DNA of 64,000 nt from Bathymodiolus brooksi (GCA_963680875.1 OY804582.1:48068646-48132645), one strand, 5' to 3'; counted from the stretch's first letter, positions 1-11,591 are shown. Translations and numbers: made by a program. Notes: a model not told the origin generated them from the sequence alone.

Positions 1-1639
1 TACGTGAACCGGACGGGCATTTTTCACCCCATTTGTCTTCTTTTTTTAATTTCTCTGCTAGGATTTCATAGTTTTATATTGATTTATTCTTTAATTTTAT
101 ATGTTTTTGAATATTAATTAAAATTTAATGTTGACGTGTTAAGGAAGTGGTAGCGCTTTCTAGACTTGTAGTCTGCTGAAGGTCGACCGTGTCAACAGCG
201 ATGCGATGCTTCCCGGGTTTGGCACTTAGGGAAATAGGCAGTCGTGTCATTTTGAAACAAAGGTGTTAAATTCATATTGTAGAAAGATAGTTAACTGTGT
301 ATTGCATAACAAGTTATAGCAAAGACATCACTAAAACACAAACATTTAATTTATGTATTGGGTTGATGCTTAAATGTATTTGATTTGCAATATGACAGTT
401 AAACTCTACCCCCTTCCCACAAAGGGTTAAACATGATAAAAATATATATAACTGAATTATAATGACAAAAAACTAAAAGAAAAACAAAATCGCCGAATTT
501 TGTTGAGGACATCATGTCGTTCATTTTTACTTCTTACAGAATCAAGATTTATTTCAAGATTTATCCACAGAAATTTGATACCTCTTTGTAAATTGTTAAT
601 TATTTTATGCGGCTTCTATACATGAAAAACAATAATTCCTACACTGCTCACTTTGTTCCCGTTTCCTTTGTTTATATTATTTAAACTTTCATTTAAGACA
701 ACATTTAACTCAGTTTTTTTCCCTTTCTATGTTATCCTCTACCGCATACGGAAGGAACATTATTCCTCCGCATATTTGCTACTCTATCATTGTGCAAATG
801 ATTAATTTTTTGGTCAATTGCATAAGTGCTCCCTACATCGTAAAAATATGCTACTTTGTGGCTTTGAGAAGTGAAGACAATATTCGAAGGGAACTTAGTT
901 CTTTTGTACAAAATATATACCGTTGGTAAAAAATGTGTGTTAAGGGTTTCCATACCGATCGTTTTTTTTTTTGTTGCGTACCCCATTTTTCATTGAAATG
1001 CTGCCACATAAGCAAGGTTAAAATCTGAATAGCTACAGATCGATCTGTCAGCCCACATCTGGCAAAATGACTAGCTAATTCTTTAATTTTGATATTATTG
1101 ATGACGGTATAGATTTGTCCGACCTGGTCCTGAATTTTGTGATTCTGAACAATTTAAACAATAACCGTTTAAGTTCAATTCAATAATCCATATTTTGAAA
1201 TATTCGGCCAAAATCACGGGAATAAGCCATAAAATATTAACTGCAGCGTGCTTATCTAATCCAATTATCAATACTGATTAATCGTAACTAGTGTAAACAA
1301 CCGATTGTTACACTTTCGTAATGGCGGACGATAGTAACACCACCTAGCGTCCACGAACCATAACTAGGTAATCACCGATTTCTGAAAACGTCTATAATAG
1401 GCAGTGTCTCCTCGTACAAACTTTTTGTACGAATAGTGTAGCGGCTAATTGTACAAACTTTGTATTACTATCAAAATCGTGCCGGACTAACAATTTTTCG
1501 CATTTTTATTTTGTGGACATTTTTCCAACAGAACATGTGCTTTTTGTAAAGCCCGTTCTGATTGGTTGCATCTACCACTGGCTGCATGCTGTCTTCATCC
1601 TACGCCAACATTTTGAAATATCATATTCAACAAACATTA
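1..1639. other. AT-rich non-coding DNA, no gene recognised
   Basis: Open frames here are short and match no family I recognise. A small hairpin built from CGTACAAA / TTTGTACG lies near 1413-1433. I see no RNA gene, tandem array or clear mobile-element end before the inverted-repeat element that starts at 1645. Confidence 0.6.
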
Positions 1640-2120
1640 TATTACAGGGGGACTAACCGGTTAACGAGAAAAGTCGTTCGTGTACGATTGTTAATCGGGT
1701 TTTTTGATTCGTGAACGATTCGGTTACTAGTTCGTGTACGATATTTCCGGTTTTTAAAAGTAAGGTAAGACACCAAATTTCAATATTCTTTTGTAAATAT
1801 AAGCATAAATCAAAAAAAGGCTTCGTAGTTCCTTAAATGAATAATTAATAAATTTAATTCGAAAGAGTAAACTTCATAACAGACTTTCATTTTTCAATAA
1901 TTTGGTCAGAAACGTAGATGTCACTCTATTTTTTGTTTTCAGTTTCCATTTTCTAATAAAAAACGCAAATTTTCTAATAAAATTAACATTTTATGACAGA
2001 AAATAAATTTGAACTTCAAAGTTACTTTATCTTATGCTTATTTTTCGTGAGAATTCTTAACTTAAGCAAAGATATAGTTTCCTTTTTGCATATTTCCAAT
2101 TTTTTTGTTCGTGAACAAAC

Positions 2121-2412
2121 GTGTTATTGAAAAATATGGTCGTGTACGATGTATTAACATTTTTGCACACTATGGCTTTTGTGTATTCAACCAACCAAAA
2201 TTTGGCACGACACAGTGAAACACACCAGGATCCAAAGGCATGCCACTGTGGAGAAGTGTTTTCCACATCTGAAGGATTAAAAGAACACAAAAGAGCAAAA
2301 CACGAGTTCAAATATTCCTGCACAGAGTGCCCTAACCCAGTTATTTTCGCAAGCAATCTGACTTATTAGGCCATACAAGAAAATACCATTCAAGTGTATT
2401 TAAGGTGGAAAA
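2121..2412 (+). pseudogene. C2H2 zinc-finger fragment inside the transposon
   Basis: The translated stretch contains a good C2H2 finger with spacing C-x-C-x12-H-x4-H (cysteines at residues 41 and 43, histidines at 56 and 61, counting from 2121). It is preceded by a degenerate finger ending LARHSETH that has lost its cysteine pair. A third finger follows: it starts YSCTEC in the first frame and its HTRKYH end lies in the next frame over, so a small indel near 2350-2360 breaks it. The run of adjacent fingers shows this was once part of a multi-finger DNA-binding protein. It lies wholly inside the inverted-repeat element, so it was probably captured by it. It could instead be a remnant of a transposon-encoded finger protein. 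The upstream ATG at 2121 is not a credible gene start. Confidence 0.65.
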
Positions 2413-2836
2413 TGTATACAACTAGTATTTAAATGTTGTGTAATCCCCGGGTGTAACCCAATTTCGGCGAAAGCTGTGTCTCTTTTTCAGATATTTGACG
2501 TCAGACACGAAAGTTAAATTAAATATTTCTCTCCGAATGTTTGCATTAACATTTTATCCCCGTCTCGTCTCAAGATTCTTTAATTAGTATTAAGCCAGAA
2601 AAAATTTGACAATAATTTTAGAAATACCTTTTCATCGATTTTCCGAAATTGGGTTACATTACGTTACATCTTAATGTTAGTTCATATTATTTTATTGTAT
2701 TATCCCAACATAGTGTTGGTCCTCTCCTTACATGACACAATCACAATACAATGACGGCATATATATACACACAATAAAATATATTAAAATATTTCATTCA
2801 AGCTGAAACTGGTAATAAGTAAAAGAAGAAAAACGA

Positions 2837-2876
<40 letters not shown>
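2837..2876. repeat. (GA)n microsatellite
   Basis: About 20 uninterrupted GA dinucleotides inside the inverted-repeat element. Confidence 0.95.
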
Positions 2877-2879
<3 letters not shown>

Positions 2880-4207
2880 CCTAATCATCCTTTTCCTGAC
2901 TTGATCAAAACGTTTGGCTGTGCTATAAATGTTATCTTAATGTTATTATGGTTATTTTTATGTATTAGAAATATATTCAGCCCAATCTGTTATTTCATTG
3001 CTTTGCCGATCCGCAAAGCAATAAATAAAATAGAAAAGATCGAACTTATAGCGAATTTTAATTACTATACTGGATTGATATTCAGCTAAAGTTGCAGTTT
3101 GGGGACGATCATTTGATTTTGAAAGGGGAAAGGGATGTCACTTTTTAATATCTTGGCCTAGTCAGGACTTAAAAGTAAAGACAGAGTGTACCCAAAAGGG
3201 ACACCGATTCCCCCGCATGTCGAACCTTGTTTAACATTGAAGGCCGATATGAATAGACAGTTAGTGCTTGACACATAATAGGGTGGACTGACGAAATGTG
3301 ATGGACTCAAAAGATTGGTATGGACACATATACGCACTTCCTTTGGAATCGTTCCAGTATTGCAGGAGTTATTGGCCTTTTCGTGGAATTTGCTGTGTGT
3401 GGCTTACAGTTCTAGTTTGAGGTCGAATGTGTTTCAGTACTCAACATAACATTTTCTTAAAATGGATGTGTACTTACAATTGGTGTTGCCTGATTCTTAC
3501 AAAGAATAGTACATAAAAATATATTCATGAATGTCTATTAGTAATTACTTAGAAATAGGTTTCCGATGACACAAAACACCGCAAATTATATCTTGCTGCG
3601 TTCATATTTCATGAGATACACTTATAAAAAGCAAAATTAGAAAATAATTCATTTAAAGTGCCAAAAAAAAATGCAAGTATCTTATATTGAGTAATCGTTC
3701 ACGTACATCGATCACGAACAAGACATTTTTAATTTGTTCGTTCATGATAAAAAAAAAGGAAACAATATTATTTTCCCGTCTAATTTTGCATTTTTTGTGA
3801 AAAAGGTCTTTTAACCACTCCAATATTGAAGAATGTTTCCGCTGAAGTGATGTTTCAGTCATAAAAAAGTGTAAATGTGTGAATGTAGAAATATTATAGT
3901 TCTTGTGACATTTTGATGCAATGCTTTTTAGACTTTCTGACCACATTTCACTCAAGGTTTATACCAACGAAAGTTTTGGAGCATACACCATCAAAGATAT
4001 ACAGTAAAGGAAGGGAACTGCGAAGAGATAATTAAAAATTGTTTCCTTAATTAGAAATAATTGAGGTTTACCGTCAAGTAATCGTGTCCGGATCCTCAAA
4101 ATAATCGTACACGAACTAGTAACCGAATCGTTCACGAATCAAAAAACCCGATTAGCAATCGTACACGGACGGTTTTTCTCGATTAACCGGTTGGTCCCCC
4201 TGTATTA

Positions 4208-4595
4208 CAGGTGTTTATATAACAATTAATGACAGTTACAGGTAAGTAAATTTGGAAATGCAGGTCTCAAAAGGGAAATTTATTATATAAAAAAAAAAAT
4301 ACTAAAGAAAAACAATCTAAAATATAAGAATAAGTCTGTTAAAATTTAACAACTTCAAAAAAAAAAAAAAAATTGTAAAAATTTAAATATAAAATTAAAT
4401 TAAGCAAAAATCTGTAAATAAAAAAGATGAAAATATAAAATTTTAGAATAATTTAAATAAACAATCTTTCTAAAATGTTTGAATTTAAAATAGTATATGA
4501 TACTCATGCAATTAAGCAATTTACTTAAAATCTAAATTCAAAAGTTTGTAATAAAATTTATTTATAAATTTAGAATTATTATAATTTTGAAGAGT
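4208..4595. other. A/T-rich spacer
   Basis: Very A/T-rich sequence with several A homopolymers (near 4290 and 4357-4371). No gene or repeat unit is recognised. Confidence 0.6.
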
Positions 4596-4604
4596 ATTTT
4601 TTAA

Positions 4605-4712
4605 TTGCTCACTCCAAGCTAATTAATCATAAGCTAATTCAGTTCACTCCAAGCTAATTATTTATAAGATAATTAATTTCACGCCAAGCTAATTAATCAT
4701 AAGATCAGTCAC
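4605..4712. repeat. Short tandem repeat, about 3 units of 40-45 bp
   Basis: The phrase CCAAGCTAATTA followed by TAAGATAATT or TAAGCTAATT recurs three times with small changes. Confidence 0.7.
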
Positions 4713-4734
4713 TTTCATGTTGATGTGATTGGGG

Positions 4735-4920
4735 ATAATATTTGATTACAGTAATTAATGAATAATATCTGTGCCTATAATATCTAATTTATTTTCATGA
4801 AGTATGATATAAAAAAAAATATATGTGCTTATAATATCCTAATTTATTTTCATGAAGTATGATATAAAATATATATGCTTATAATATCCTATTTTATTTT
4901 CATAATGGTGGATACTAAAA
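4735..4920. repeat. Tandem repeat of ~60 bp, interrupted by a transposon
   Basis: Three units share TATAATATCCTAATTTATTT followed by TCATGAAGTATGATATAAA. A related unit resumes at 5769-5870, on the far side of the next element, so that element appears to have inserted into this array. Confidence 0.75.
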
Positions 4921-4926
4921 TATAAT

Positions 4927-5768
4927 GGTAGCATTCCAAATTGCCGATTCCCAGTTTGCCAAATCCCAAATTGCAGAGTCCATTTAGCCGATTCCCAAAT
5001 TGCCGACATATGAAAAATATTGTTATTAATGCTTCTAATTTATGAAGGAAAATTGTAAATAATTAAATAAATATTTTTTTGAAATGGTCCGACATACCAG
5101 GGAGTTTAGATTATAGCATTCGAGCTCAAAAGGATATACGGTGGATTAGTCCTGCAGACAACCATGATTTTTGTCAAGATGAATGATGCCAAGAAATAAT
5201 TTCAAAACATATGCTCTGTGAAAAATAACTAGCATAAACATGAGAGAATACACATTTTTTTTTTTGTAAATACGCCCCAAATTTGTTCGGAGTTAATTAA
5301 TTGCCGATCATTTATTAAAATCTACCATAATCACCTAGCTTGGATATTGTGGGTATAGGACTAGTTCATTTTTAGATTACCGAAATCATCAATCAGTTCT
5401 AAATAATTTGCTATTTAACGACAATTTTCGCATTTTTTGTCTTTCTTACTTAGTAAAACTCTAAAAAAACCATTTACTTATTTGTAGTTTTTTTCCATTG
5501 TTCTTCAATTGTTTGAGCAATGAGTATCGGCATCTCCTATTCAACAATCATTATGCATTTGATTATGGTTTTTCTCAATAAAATTGCATGAAAAATTACT
5601 GCTTTCAATAAAATATGTACACATCATCAATATTTTCTTTTTAAATAAAAAATAATATGATGAAGTTTTGTGATTTTCAACAAAAGTCGGCAATATGGGA
5701 TTCGACAAAATGGAATCGGCAATATGGTATTCGGCAATCTGGAATTCGGCAATCTGGTACTAATTCGT
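4927..5768. mobile_element. MITE-like element with inverted clusters of ~15-bp repeats at its ends
   Basis: The left end carries about five short units of the form AAATTGCCGATTCCC. The right end carries about five units of the form TCGGCAATATGGAAT, which is the same motif inverted. TATAAT lies just outside each end (4921-4926 and 5769-5774) and may be a target duplication, although in such AT-rich DNA it could be chance. The interior encodes nothing recognisable. Confidence 0.65.
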
Positions 5769-5774
5769 TATAAT

Positions 5775-6850
5775 ATCCTAATTATTTTTATAAAGTTTGA
5801 TATTAAATTTATGTGCTGATATATTTATACTGATTCTTTGTTTGTTATTTCCATAAAATATGATTTTAAATACTTATTTCCTACTTAGTTTATTCACTCA
5901 ATACTCACACAAAAACAAGACAACCGTACATTAAAAAAAAAAAATTAATTGTGGACTTGGAGTACATTGACATCTCCCCGATTTTACACTAATTAAACAT
6001 GTGCATATAATAATTAACCTATTCAACCTATGCCAACAATCTTTTTTACCTTTTTATATATATTTTTTAAAATGTTGGCATAGGTTGAATGAACCCCCTA
6101 ATGATACGTGATGTTTTAACCATTTTATTGACTGCCGATAAGTACTGGTTTACTCCGTTAAATGGACTAATCGATATGTGTATTCCAATATAATTTGTGG
6201 AGTATTCAAATGTATGTGAGTGTTCATCCCACACTATTCCTGAGCGGGATGGCGTTGCTCCTGCCATAGGAGTGAGATACAGAATATGTAACTTTAATAA
6301 ATATGACACAGTTTCGAATAAATATTAATAAAACAAGTTCACTATTTTCATCATTTATAGAAGAACATAATTTTTCATATTATATTCAGCATCATAATAT
6401 AATAAGCAAAATATTTCGAAATTGATCAATGCATATCAGGATAAATTATTGTTATCTACGAAACTATACAAAGGCCCTTTCTCTAAGGTGAAGGACAGCT
6501 TACTTTCGATTTCGTCTTCAAAATATCAAGTCTTGATAGATGGTTTATTGTTTGTTATTTTCCGTTATGGTGTCTTGGTAATATAATTACACTATTTTGA
6601 AATAGTATATATTTTAATATAGTAACGTTGCCCACAAGAGACCTTCGATAATCTCAGTATTAACACAATATTCATTGGAGTGTAAAATCCGTGAAACTCC
6701 CCTTCTCAGAATTTTTTTACTTTAGACGATCCGGCCCAAATTGAAAATCGCTCCGAAATTTAAATGAATTTCATTCTTTTGTCCAGTATGTGCATTATCA
6801 ATTTATTTGAAAAATATACAGGTACTGTTCTACCATACTATTAACGTACA
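5775..6850. other. Non-coding spacer with one perfect hairpin
   Basis: No gene is recognised. The only clear structure is the 18-bp inverted repeat at 6021-6090, listed separately. Confidence 0.6.
6021..6090. repeat. Perfect 18-bp inverted repeat
   Basis: ATTCAACCTATGCCAACA at 6021-6038 is exactly complementary to 6073-6090, with a 34-base AT-rich loop. It may be a minimal transposon relic; no flanking duplication is evident. Confidence 0.85.
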
Positions 6851-6857
6851 TCCTACC

Positions 6858-7202
6858 TAGCTGCGGAACGTAGTCCTTTAATTTATGGTCCTTTTTTTTT
6901 TGGCGGACAATAGGGCTACGGATTTCACCCTATCAAAAATTTGCGGAACTGTGACCAAGAATTTGTCGCACCATTCAACAGTAATTTTGTAAATATGAAA
7001 AGATAAATATGTAGCGAAACGACTTATCCACATGACTCCGCTTTCTCAAAGCGTTTTGTTGTGAAAATTACTGTTGAAAGGTGCGACGAATTCTTGGTCA
7101 CAATTCCGCAAATTTTGATATAGTGAAATCCGTAGCCCTATGGTCCGCCAAAAAAAAAAAGAAATAAAAAAAGGACCATAAAGGGCTACGGTTTCGCAGC
7201 TA
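6858..7202. mobile_element. Foldback MITE, Mutator-like
   Basis: Two arms of about 130 bp face each other around a short centre. The left end reads TAGCTGCGGAACGTAG and the right end, inverted, reads TAGCTGCGAAACCGTAG. Both sides are flanked by CATCCTACC (6849-6857 and 7203-7211), an exact 9-bp target duplication. Long TIRs with 9-bp duplications are the known signature of Mutator-like elements; with no transposase present, the family call is inference. Confidence 0.85.
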
Positions 7203-7407
7203 CATCCTACCATGTTCAGAAGAACAGAAATCAATTTGGAATCTTTCGATTCTTTAATTCTTTTCAATCTTTTTCTTGCCGTTGATTGGATTATATATTC
7301 TCTTCACAGTTCATTCTTTAACTCTTTTCCCCCACCGCAGCGCAATAGTTTTTCCGAAACGTAGTGGTCTGCAAAGACAGAGTTCTGTACCTAGTAGATG
7401 TAGATGT

Positions 7408-8256
7408 AATTTCGTTGAGATTAGGATTCTGAAGAAATTTTCTGTCTGCTTCTTCATCCTAATCTCGCTTCAATCCCTATCAAGGGTATTCTGGTTATTT
7501 AAAATTTGACCCCCTGGTGCATTCCGATGGATATTTTGGCATGGACAGATTGTGTCAGATCAAGTGCAGGTAAGATTTCATATATAGACATATTTTCTAG
7601 TTCAAATCTGCAAAAATTCTATAATCCGTTGATTGGCTTGTAACATGTAATACAATTGTCATTGTAGTAAAGAAATAATAAACAAGAGGCATCATATGTT
7701 TATGAAAACGCTGATAAAAAGGCAAAAAGGCAAGCAGACAAGAAAAAAAGGGCAGGGAACCCTATGTAAAGGGCAGGGCGCCATACAAAGACGGCAAGCT
7801 ACGTCGCCTTGCTATTTTGCAATAAATGAAACACTAACATAAAAAAAGTTTATGCCGTGTATATGGGATTTTTAAATTATAATAAAATATTTGACATCAA
7901 CATCTTGAATCTAGAAACAGCCTGTTACAAAATCTGTGATGATTTTGATCACGTGGTGTAGTTCATCAGTTCACTAAAATGGCGAACAGTGGATGTTGGA
8001 TTATTTTATCTGATAGATGCTGTAAACGGTAAGGAAATATCAATATTTTTGCAGCTTTGAATTAGAAAATATGTGTATACATGAAATCTTACCTGCACTT
8101 GATCTGACACAATCTGTCCATGCCAAAATATCTATCGGAATGTTCCGGAGGGTCAAAATTTTATATTTCCAGAATACCTTTGATAGGCCTTGAAACGAGA
8201 TTAGGATGTAGAAACTGACTGAAAATGTCTTCGGAATCCTAATCTCAACGAGATTA
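7408..8256. mobile_element. Inverted-repeat element with ~210-bp arms
   Basis: The segment 7408-7620 is repeated in inverted orientation at 8045-8256; both arms include GACAGATTGTGTCAGATCAA. Each arm also contains a smaller inverted pair, GAGATTAGGAT facing ATCCTAATCTC. The central 420 bp codes for nothing recognisable. No clean target duplication was found, so the exact ends are uncertain. It could be a foldback or MITE-type DNA transposon. Confidence 0.8.
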
Positions 8257-8776
8257 TAAAATATAGTTTTACTGTTCTATTTTACCCTGAATAGACGTTA
8301 TCTATATAATGCTTATATACAAACACTTTATAAAACACTATATATAGCCATGAACCTCAACTTGTGGTACATAAGTGTAGTATCGTACCATACCTTAACA
8401 CACAGTCGCACACTATCATCATGTTATCTATACATCTCTCATGTAAAACCACATGTTATTGCCAGAGAGTTGTTGTATTTGAATATAAAAATAGTAATAA
8501 TGTCTGTCTCAACCTTCATTGTTATTATATACCCATATGTATTGCAGTTATCCCAGAATATAGATCCAATTTTGTTAAAGTAACAGACTGGTTGTTTGTT
8601 TGTTTGTAATAAATGGTTATATTTTTTTTCTTAGATTTAATTTACATTGCTTTATGTATCAAATGCATTAATTCAATGCATTGCGTTAGATTTGAGCTAT
8701 GACATGTGTAGGAAGATTTGAAGATATACTGTTGTACATTGACGTTCGAGGTTGTATATTTTTAGATTGCCACGCA
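8257..8776. other. Upstream flank of TBCK
   Basis: This lies between the last upstream transposon and the TBCK start codon. It should contain the 5' untranslated region and promoter, but no TATA box or initiator can be assigned with confidence. Confidence 0.4.
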
Positions 8777-8969
8777 ATGTCGGAGTTAGGGAAAGCAGAG
8801 TTTGGTGTCACTACATTCTTTGTCAGAAGTCATCCAAATGACAAATGTGGATCTAATGGACTGCCATTAACACCTAATTCTATCAAATTATTAGGAAAGT
8901 TTCAAACCCTGACCACATTACATCACCCAAGATTGTGTAAATATTTAGATATCAACAAAGGCAGGCATG
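8777..8969 (+). CDS. TBCK: TBCK (TBC1-domain-containing kinase-like protein), exon 1
   Basis: The product is a large protein with an N-terminal kinase-like domain, a TBC Rab-GAP domain and a C-terminal rhodanese domain; in animals it is linked to mTOR signalling and vesicle traffic. This exon encodes [15 protein letters not shown] and then [20 protein letters not shown], followed by [15 protein letters not shown]. From memory this is nearly identical to the start of vertebrate TBCK. ATG 8777 is chosen because the similarity begins right after it. The exon ends at a strong donor (G|GTAAG) in phase 1. Exons 2-5 follow on the same strand and all junctions keep the frame, so this half of the gene looks intact. 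Family membership is seen directly; the cellular role is from the literature. Confidence 0.93.
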
Positions 8970-9430
8970 GTAAGAATTATTTTAGTGTTTAAGCAAAGGG
9001 TGTGTACCTTTCTTCTGTACATTAGTACAGTCTTCATGCTAACCCACTTGCCTAAAGCACGTACAACTAAAACTGGATTTGAACAAGTGAAAATTAAGAA
9101 AGAATTTGTTTCAATAAATAGAACATTTTTTTCTAAATTTGGCTTTCGGGCAAGTAGGTAAACAAAATTAAGGCAAAGACTGTTAGTATGGGTACAAAAC
9201 AACTCATCCAAAAAGACAATCATACTGTTTACAAACTAACAAAACAACTCTGATGTCTATTAAGTAAACTTGGAAACAGTTCAAATATGTCCAAGTTTAA
9301 AAACAGGTCGGCCAGAGTATAGTAGAATATAAACTGGCATAAGAAATGTATAGAGTTGAGTAGAGGCAAAAAAATGAGCCATTTACTAAAAGGGAAAAAT
9401 GAAACATTAAGGACAATATTTTAATATATA

Positions 9431-10224
9431 CAGGGCTCTACAATTCATACCAATCCCCACTAGCTCTGGCTAGGAAGGAAACATTTTTTACTCGCCAACA
9501 AAAGAATGTTATTTGCCAGATTAGCAAAGATACCAATTCGTACTATACAACTTCAATTTGTATTTATTCGTGGATAATTATTAATGCTCTGAATGAGACA
9601 GAAGATGCTTAGTTAAGGAATGGGCTTTTGCTGATACCATACTGAAACATTTTTCATGTTTCAGACTTTTATTTAATAAACAAGACTTTCACGTTTAAAG
9701 TTTTTATTTCCGTTAACAAATTCGGTTTTGCTGGTAATATCTGGGTCTGCCTTTCTGCAAACATCACAATACATAGTGTTGTTACTGGAATCATAAATGA
9801 GCCACAAAAGCTCCAGACTTCCAGACATCGTGAAATTTATGCATTTCAGCTTTAGAACCCGAACCTTCATCACTATTTTCAATTCATACTTCCGTTGATG
9901 TTGCATCAGATATGCCAACTTCATGATCTGTTGATTCAACCAGTTTATTTTTATCAAAACATTTTGTATGAAGGTTTTGTTTTTTTGCTCATTGTGGTCA
10001 CTTGCAAGTTTTAAACGTATGTGATTTAAAACATTTATGTCTGAGTCAATTGTGGACTTTAAAAGACCGGATAATTAACATTGGAATTTAAATTGAAAAA
10101 TACGATCGGTAAGGGAACGAAAATGTTCTGAAAATATCAACTCGCTATCAATACAGAATTTTTACTCGCATTTTACAAAAGTAAATCACAAATGCGAGTG
10201 TCTTGGTTGCATTGTAGAGCCCTG
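9431..10224. mobile_element. hAT-type non-autonomous element in TBCK intron 1
   Basis: The ends are CAGGGCTCTACAAT and its inverse. The flanks ATATA (9426-9430) and TTATA (10225-10229) agree at four of five bases, so a 5-bp target duplication is likely. The interior minus strand holds a fragment of a hAT-type transposase, so this is an internally deleted copy rather than an unrelated MITE. Confidence 0.8.
9591..9957 (-). pseudogene. hAT-family transposase N-terminal zinc-finger remnant
   Basis: The minus-strand frame contains LLWLIYDSSNNTMYCDVCRK, then FVNGNKNFKRESLVY. This is the pattern of the TTF/BED-type zinc finger that opens many hAT transposases and the domesticated ZNF862-like proteins: an aromatic-rich start, a CxxC pair and an NFKR..L..HE block. 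The expected HEKC continuation is present at about 9648-9659, but behind a short insertion (about 17 bp) that shifts the frame and adds stops. It continues as AKAHSLTKHLLSHSEH to a stop near 9591. The catalytic domain is absent, so the fragment is not functional. Confidence 0.75.
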
Positions 10225-10545
10225 TTATATCTTTATTTTATCAGGTACATGTACAAGATATTTAATTTATTTATTATTTTTATTAAGAGTTAAATAGTAA
10301 TGTCTAGTTCATTATTTTTTTTTATTACATGTATATTGATTAATGTTTATTAATTTATAAACTTGTGTGTTTCCATTAAGAAATCAATATTAACCAATTC
10401 TAGTACTAATTTGTATAATAATCAAATAATATTTGAATATAAATAAATCTCATCTGAATTTTAATATTTGTATGTGTAAACTCAGATTATTGTTATATGT
10501 GTATCACTGATAGGTATTTTATTATATGTAAGATTTATAGTTCAG

Positions 10546-10618
10546 AAAGACTGATTGTCGTTCTAGAATATTACAGAGAAAACTTGCAGAAAATTGCAAA
10601 AACAGGAAAATATTCTAA
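10546..10618 (+). CDS. TBCK: TBCK exon 2
   Basis: The exon encodes (E)RLIVVLEYYRENLQKIAKTG, matching the RLVVVAEHCERSLEDLL region of vertebrate TBCK. An earlier AG at 10539-10540 would break the frame. The AG at 10544-10545 restores it and makes the junction residue Glu, as in vertebrates. The exon ends with donor AA|GTATGT in phase 2. Confidence 0.9.
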
Positions 10619-10744
10619 GTATGTTTCTTTTATTGGTTCAAATAATCTAGAATATTTTTTCCTTCAATTTATGACTAACACCAAAAGGCAGTACACATGT
10701 ACCATGGTTACAACAAACAGAAGAATCTTATTCCATACACAACT

Positions 10745-11110
10745 GCATCGGTGACATAATGGTTAGCATGTTCGCCTCGAGTGCGGTAGATCTTGGGTTC
10801 GAGCTGCGTTCAGGTCAAACCAAAGATTATGAAATTGGTGTTTGTTGCTTCTCCGCTAATCACACAGCTTTAAGGAGAAAGAGCAAATACTGGTTTGCTC
10901 AGAATCAGAATAATGTGTCCGAGTGGAGCAACATGTCTACACGCGGACTGTTGTTTCAGTGAACTAGCACTATAAAAATCCAAGTCAGCGTGTTGGTCTA
11001 GTACAAAGCGGACCTCATCATCATCTCATTGAAAATTAACTTTTTCTCGCCTTGATATAGCTGAAAAATTGCTGAATTGGCGTTAAACAACAATCACTAA
11101 CAATCACTAA
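10745..11110 (+). mobile_element. tRNA-derived SINE (family 2), TBCK intron 2
   Basis: The tRNA-like head has an A-box-like stretch (ATAATGGTTAGCATG) and a B box (GGGTTCGAGCT). The body includes ATGTCTACACGCGGACTG and ends TTGGCGTTAAAC, followed by the short tail repeat CAATCACTAA twice. A second, inverted copy of the family lies at 22741-23018. Confidence 0.85.
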
Positions 11111-11591
11111 CTTATTGCATACAAACAAATTCCTGTTTGTACCTTGGCTCCTTTTCATAAAATTCCTTGCAGAAACGAAAAGATAAATTCATTGAATTGT
11201 TAACCAATTTTATTTGAAAAATAACAATTTCTAGATCATTTAATTTGTTGAGGAAATATACAAAATTGGACTATTGATGCTGAATATAGAATTTATTGGA
11301 CGAGGCTGGGGTCAACATGATTACATTTAGTGTCTATTAGGTGCGTTCCAAAACGCATATCCTTGTCTTGTCAACTGGATTTTGTAGAAGATTGGTAATA
11401 TATAATACATTTATGTTGACCCCTGACATGACTCCTAAAGGAGCGTTTTTAGATCTCACATGCGGCGACTAGTAAATAACTGATAGAAATTAGGAAGCAA
11501 CTACAGAGATACATATTAGTACCACTTTCACTAAAAAAAAAATTATATTCATAGAAATAAATATGCATTTATTCTAAAATTTCATTTTCAG
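11111..11591 (+). other. TBCK: TBCK intron 2, 3' part
   Basis: AT-rich intronic sequence between the SINE and exon 3, with nothing else recognised. It ends in the acceptor TTCATTTTCAG. Confidence 0.8.

Larger units (their letters stand above)
1645..4202. mobile_element. DNA transposon with ~105-bp TIRs, hAT-like, non-autonomous
   Basis: The left end begins CAGGGGGACTAACCGGTTAA and the right end, read on the minus strand, begins CAGGGGGACCAACCGGTTAA. The two arms stay alike for about 105 bp. The element is flanked on both sides by TATTA (1640-1644 and 4203-4207), a 5-bp target duplication. A 10-bp motif, TCGTGTACGA or TCGTGAACGA with variants, recurs near both ends (for example near 1677, 1708, 1731, 2140 and, inverted, near 3694, 4101, 4123 and 4160), as expected of transposase binding sites. 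No transposase frame is visible. The interior holds a degraded C2H2 zinc-finger fragment and a (GA)n run. CAG-type TIRs with 5-bp duplications resemble the hAT5 group of hAT elements; that assignment is inference. Confidence 0.85.
8970..10545 (+). other. TBCK: TBCK intron 1
   Basis: GT-AG intron of about 1.6 kb. Most of it is the hAT-type element at 9431-10224; the rest is AT-rich sequence with no other feature. Confidence 0.85.

Noticed and set aside
8967..9223. Open frames on both strands just after TBCK exon 1
   Set aside because: They overlap the intron behind a strong splice donor and resemble no known protein.
10539..10545. Acceptor at 10539-10540 for TBCK exon 2
   Set aside because: It would break the reading frame; the AG at 10544-10545 restores frame and the conserved Glu.
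10759..10962. 67-residue open frame over the SINE at 10745
   Set aside because: It lies within a tRNA-derived SINE and has no protein similarity.
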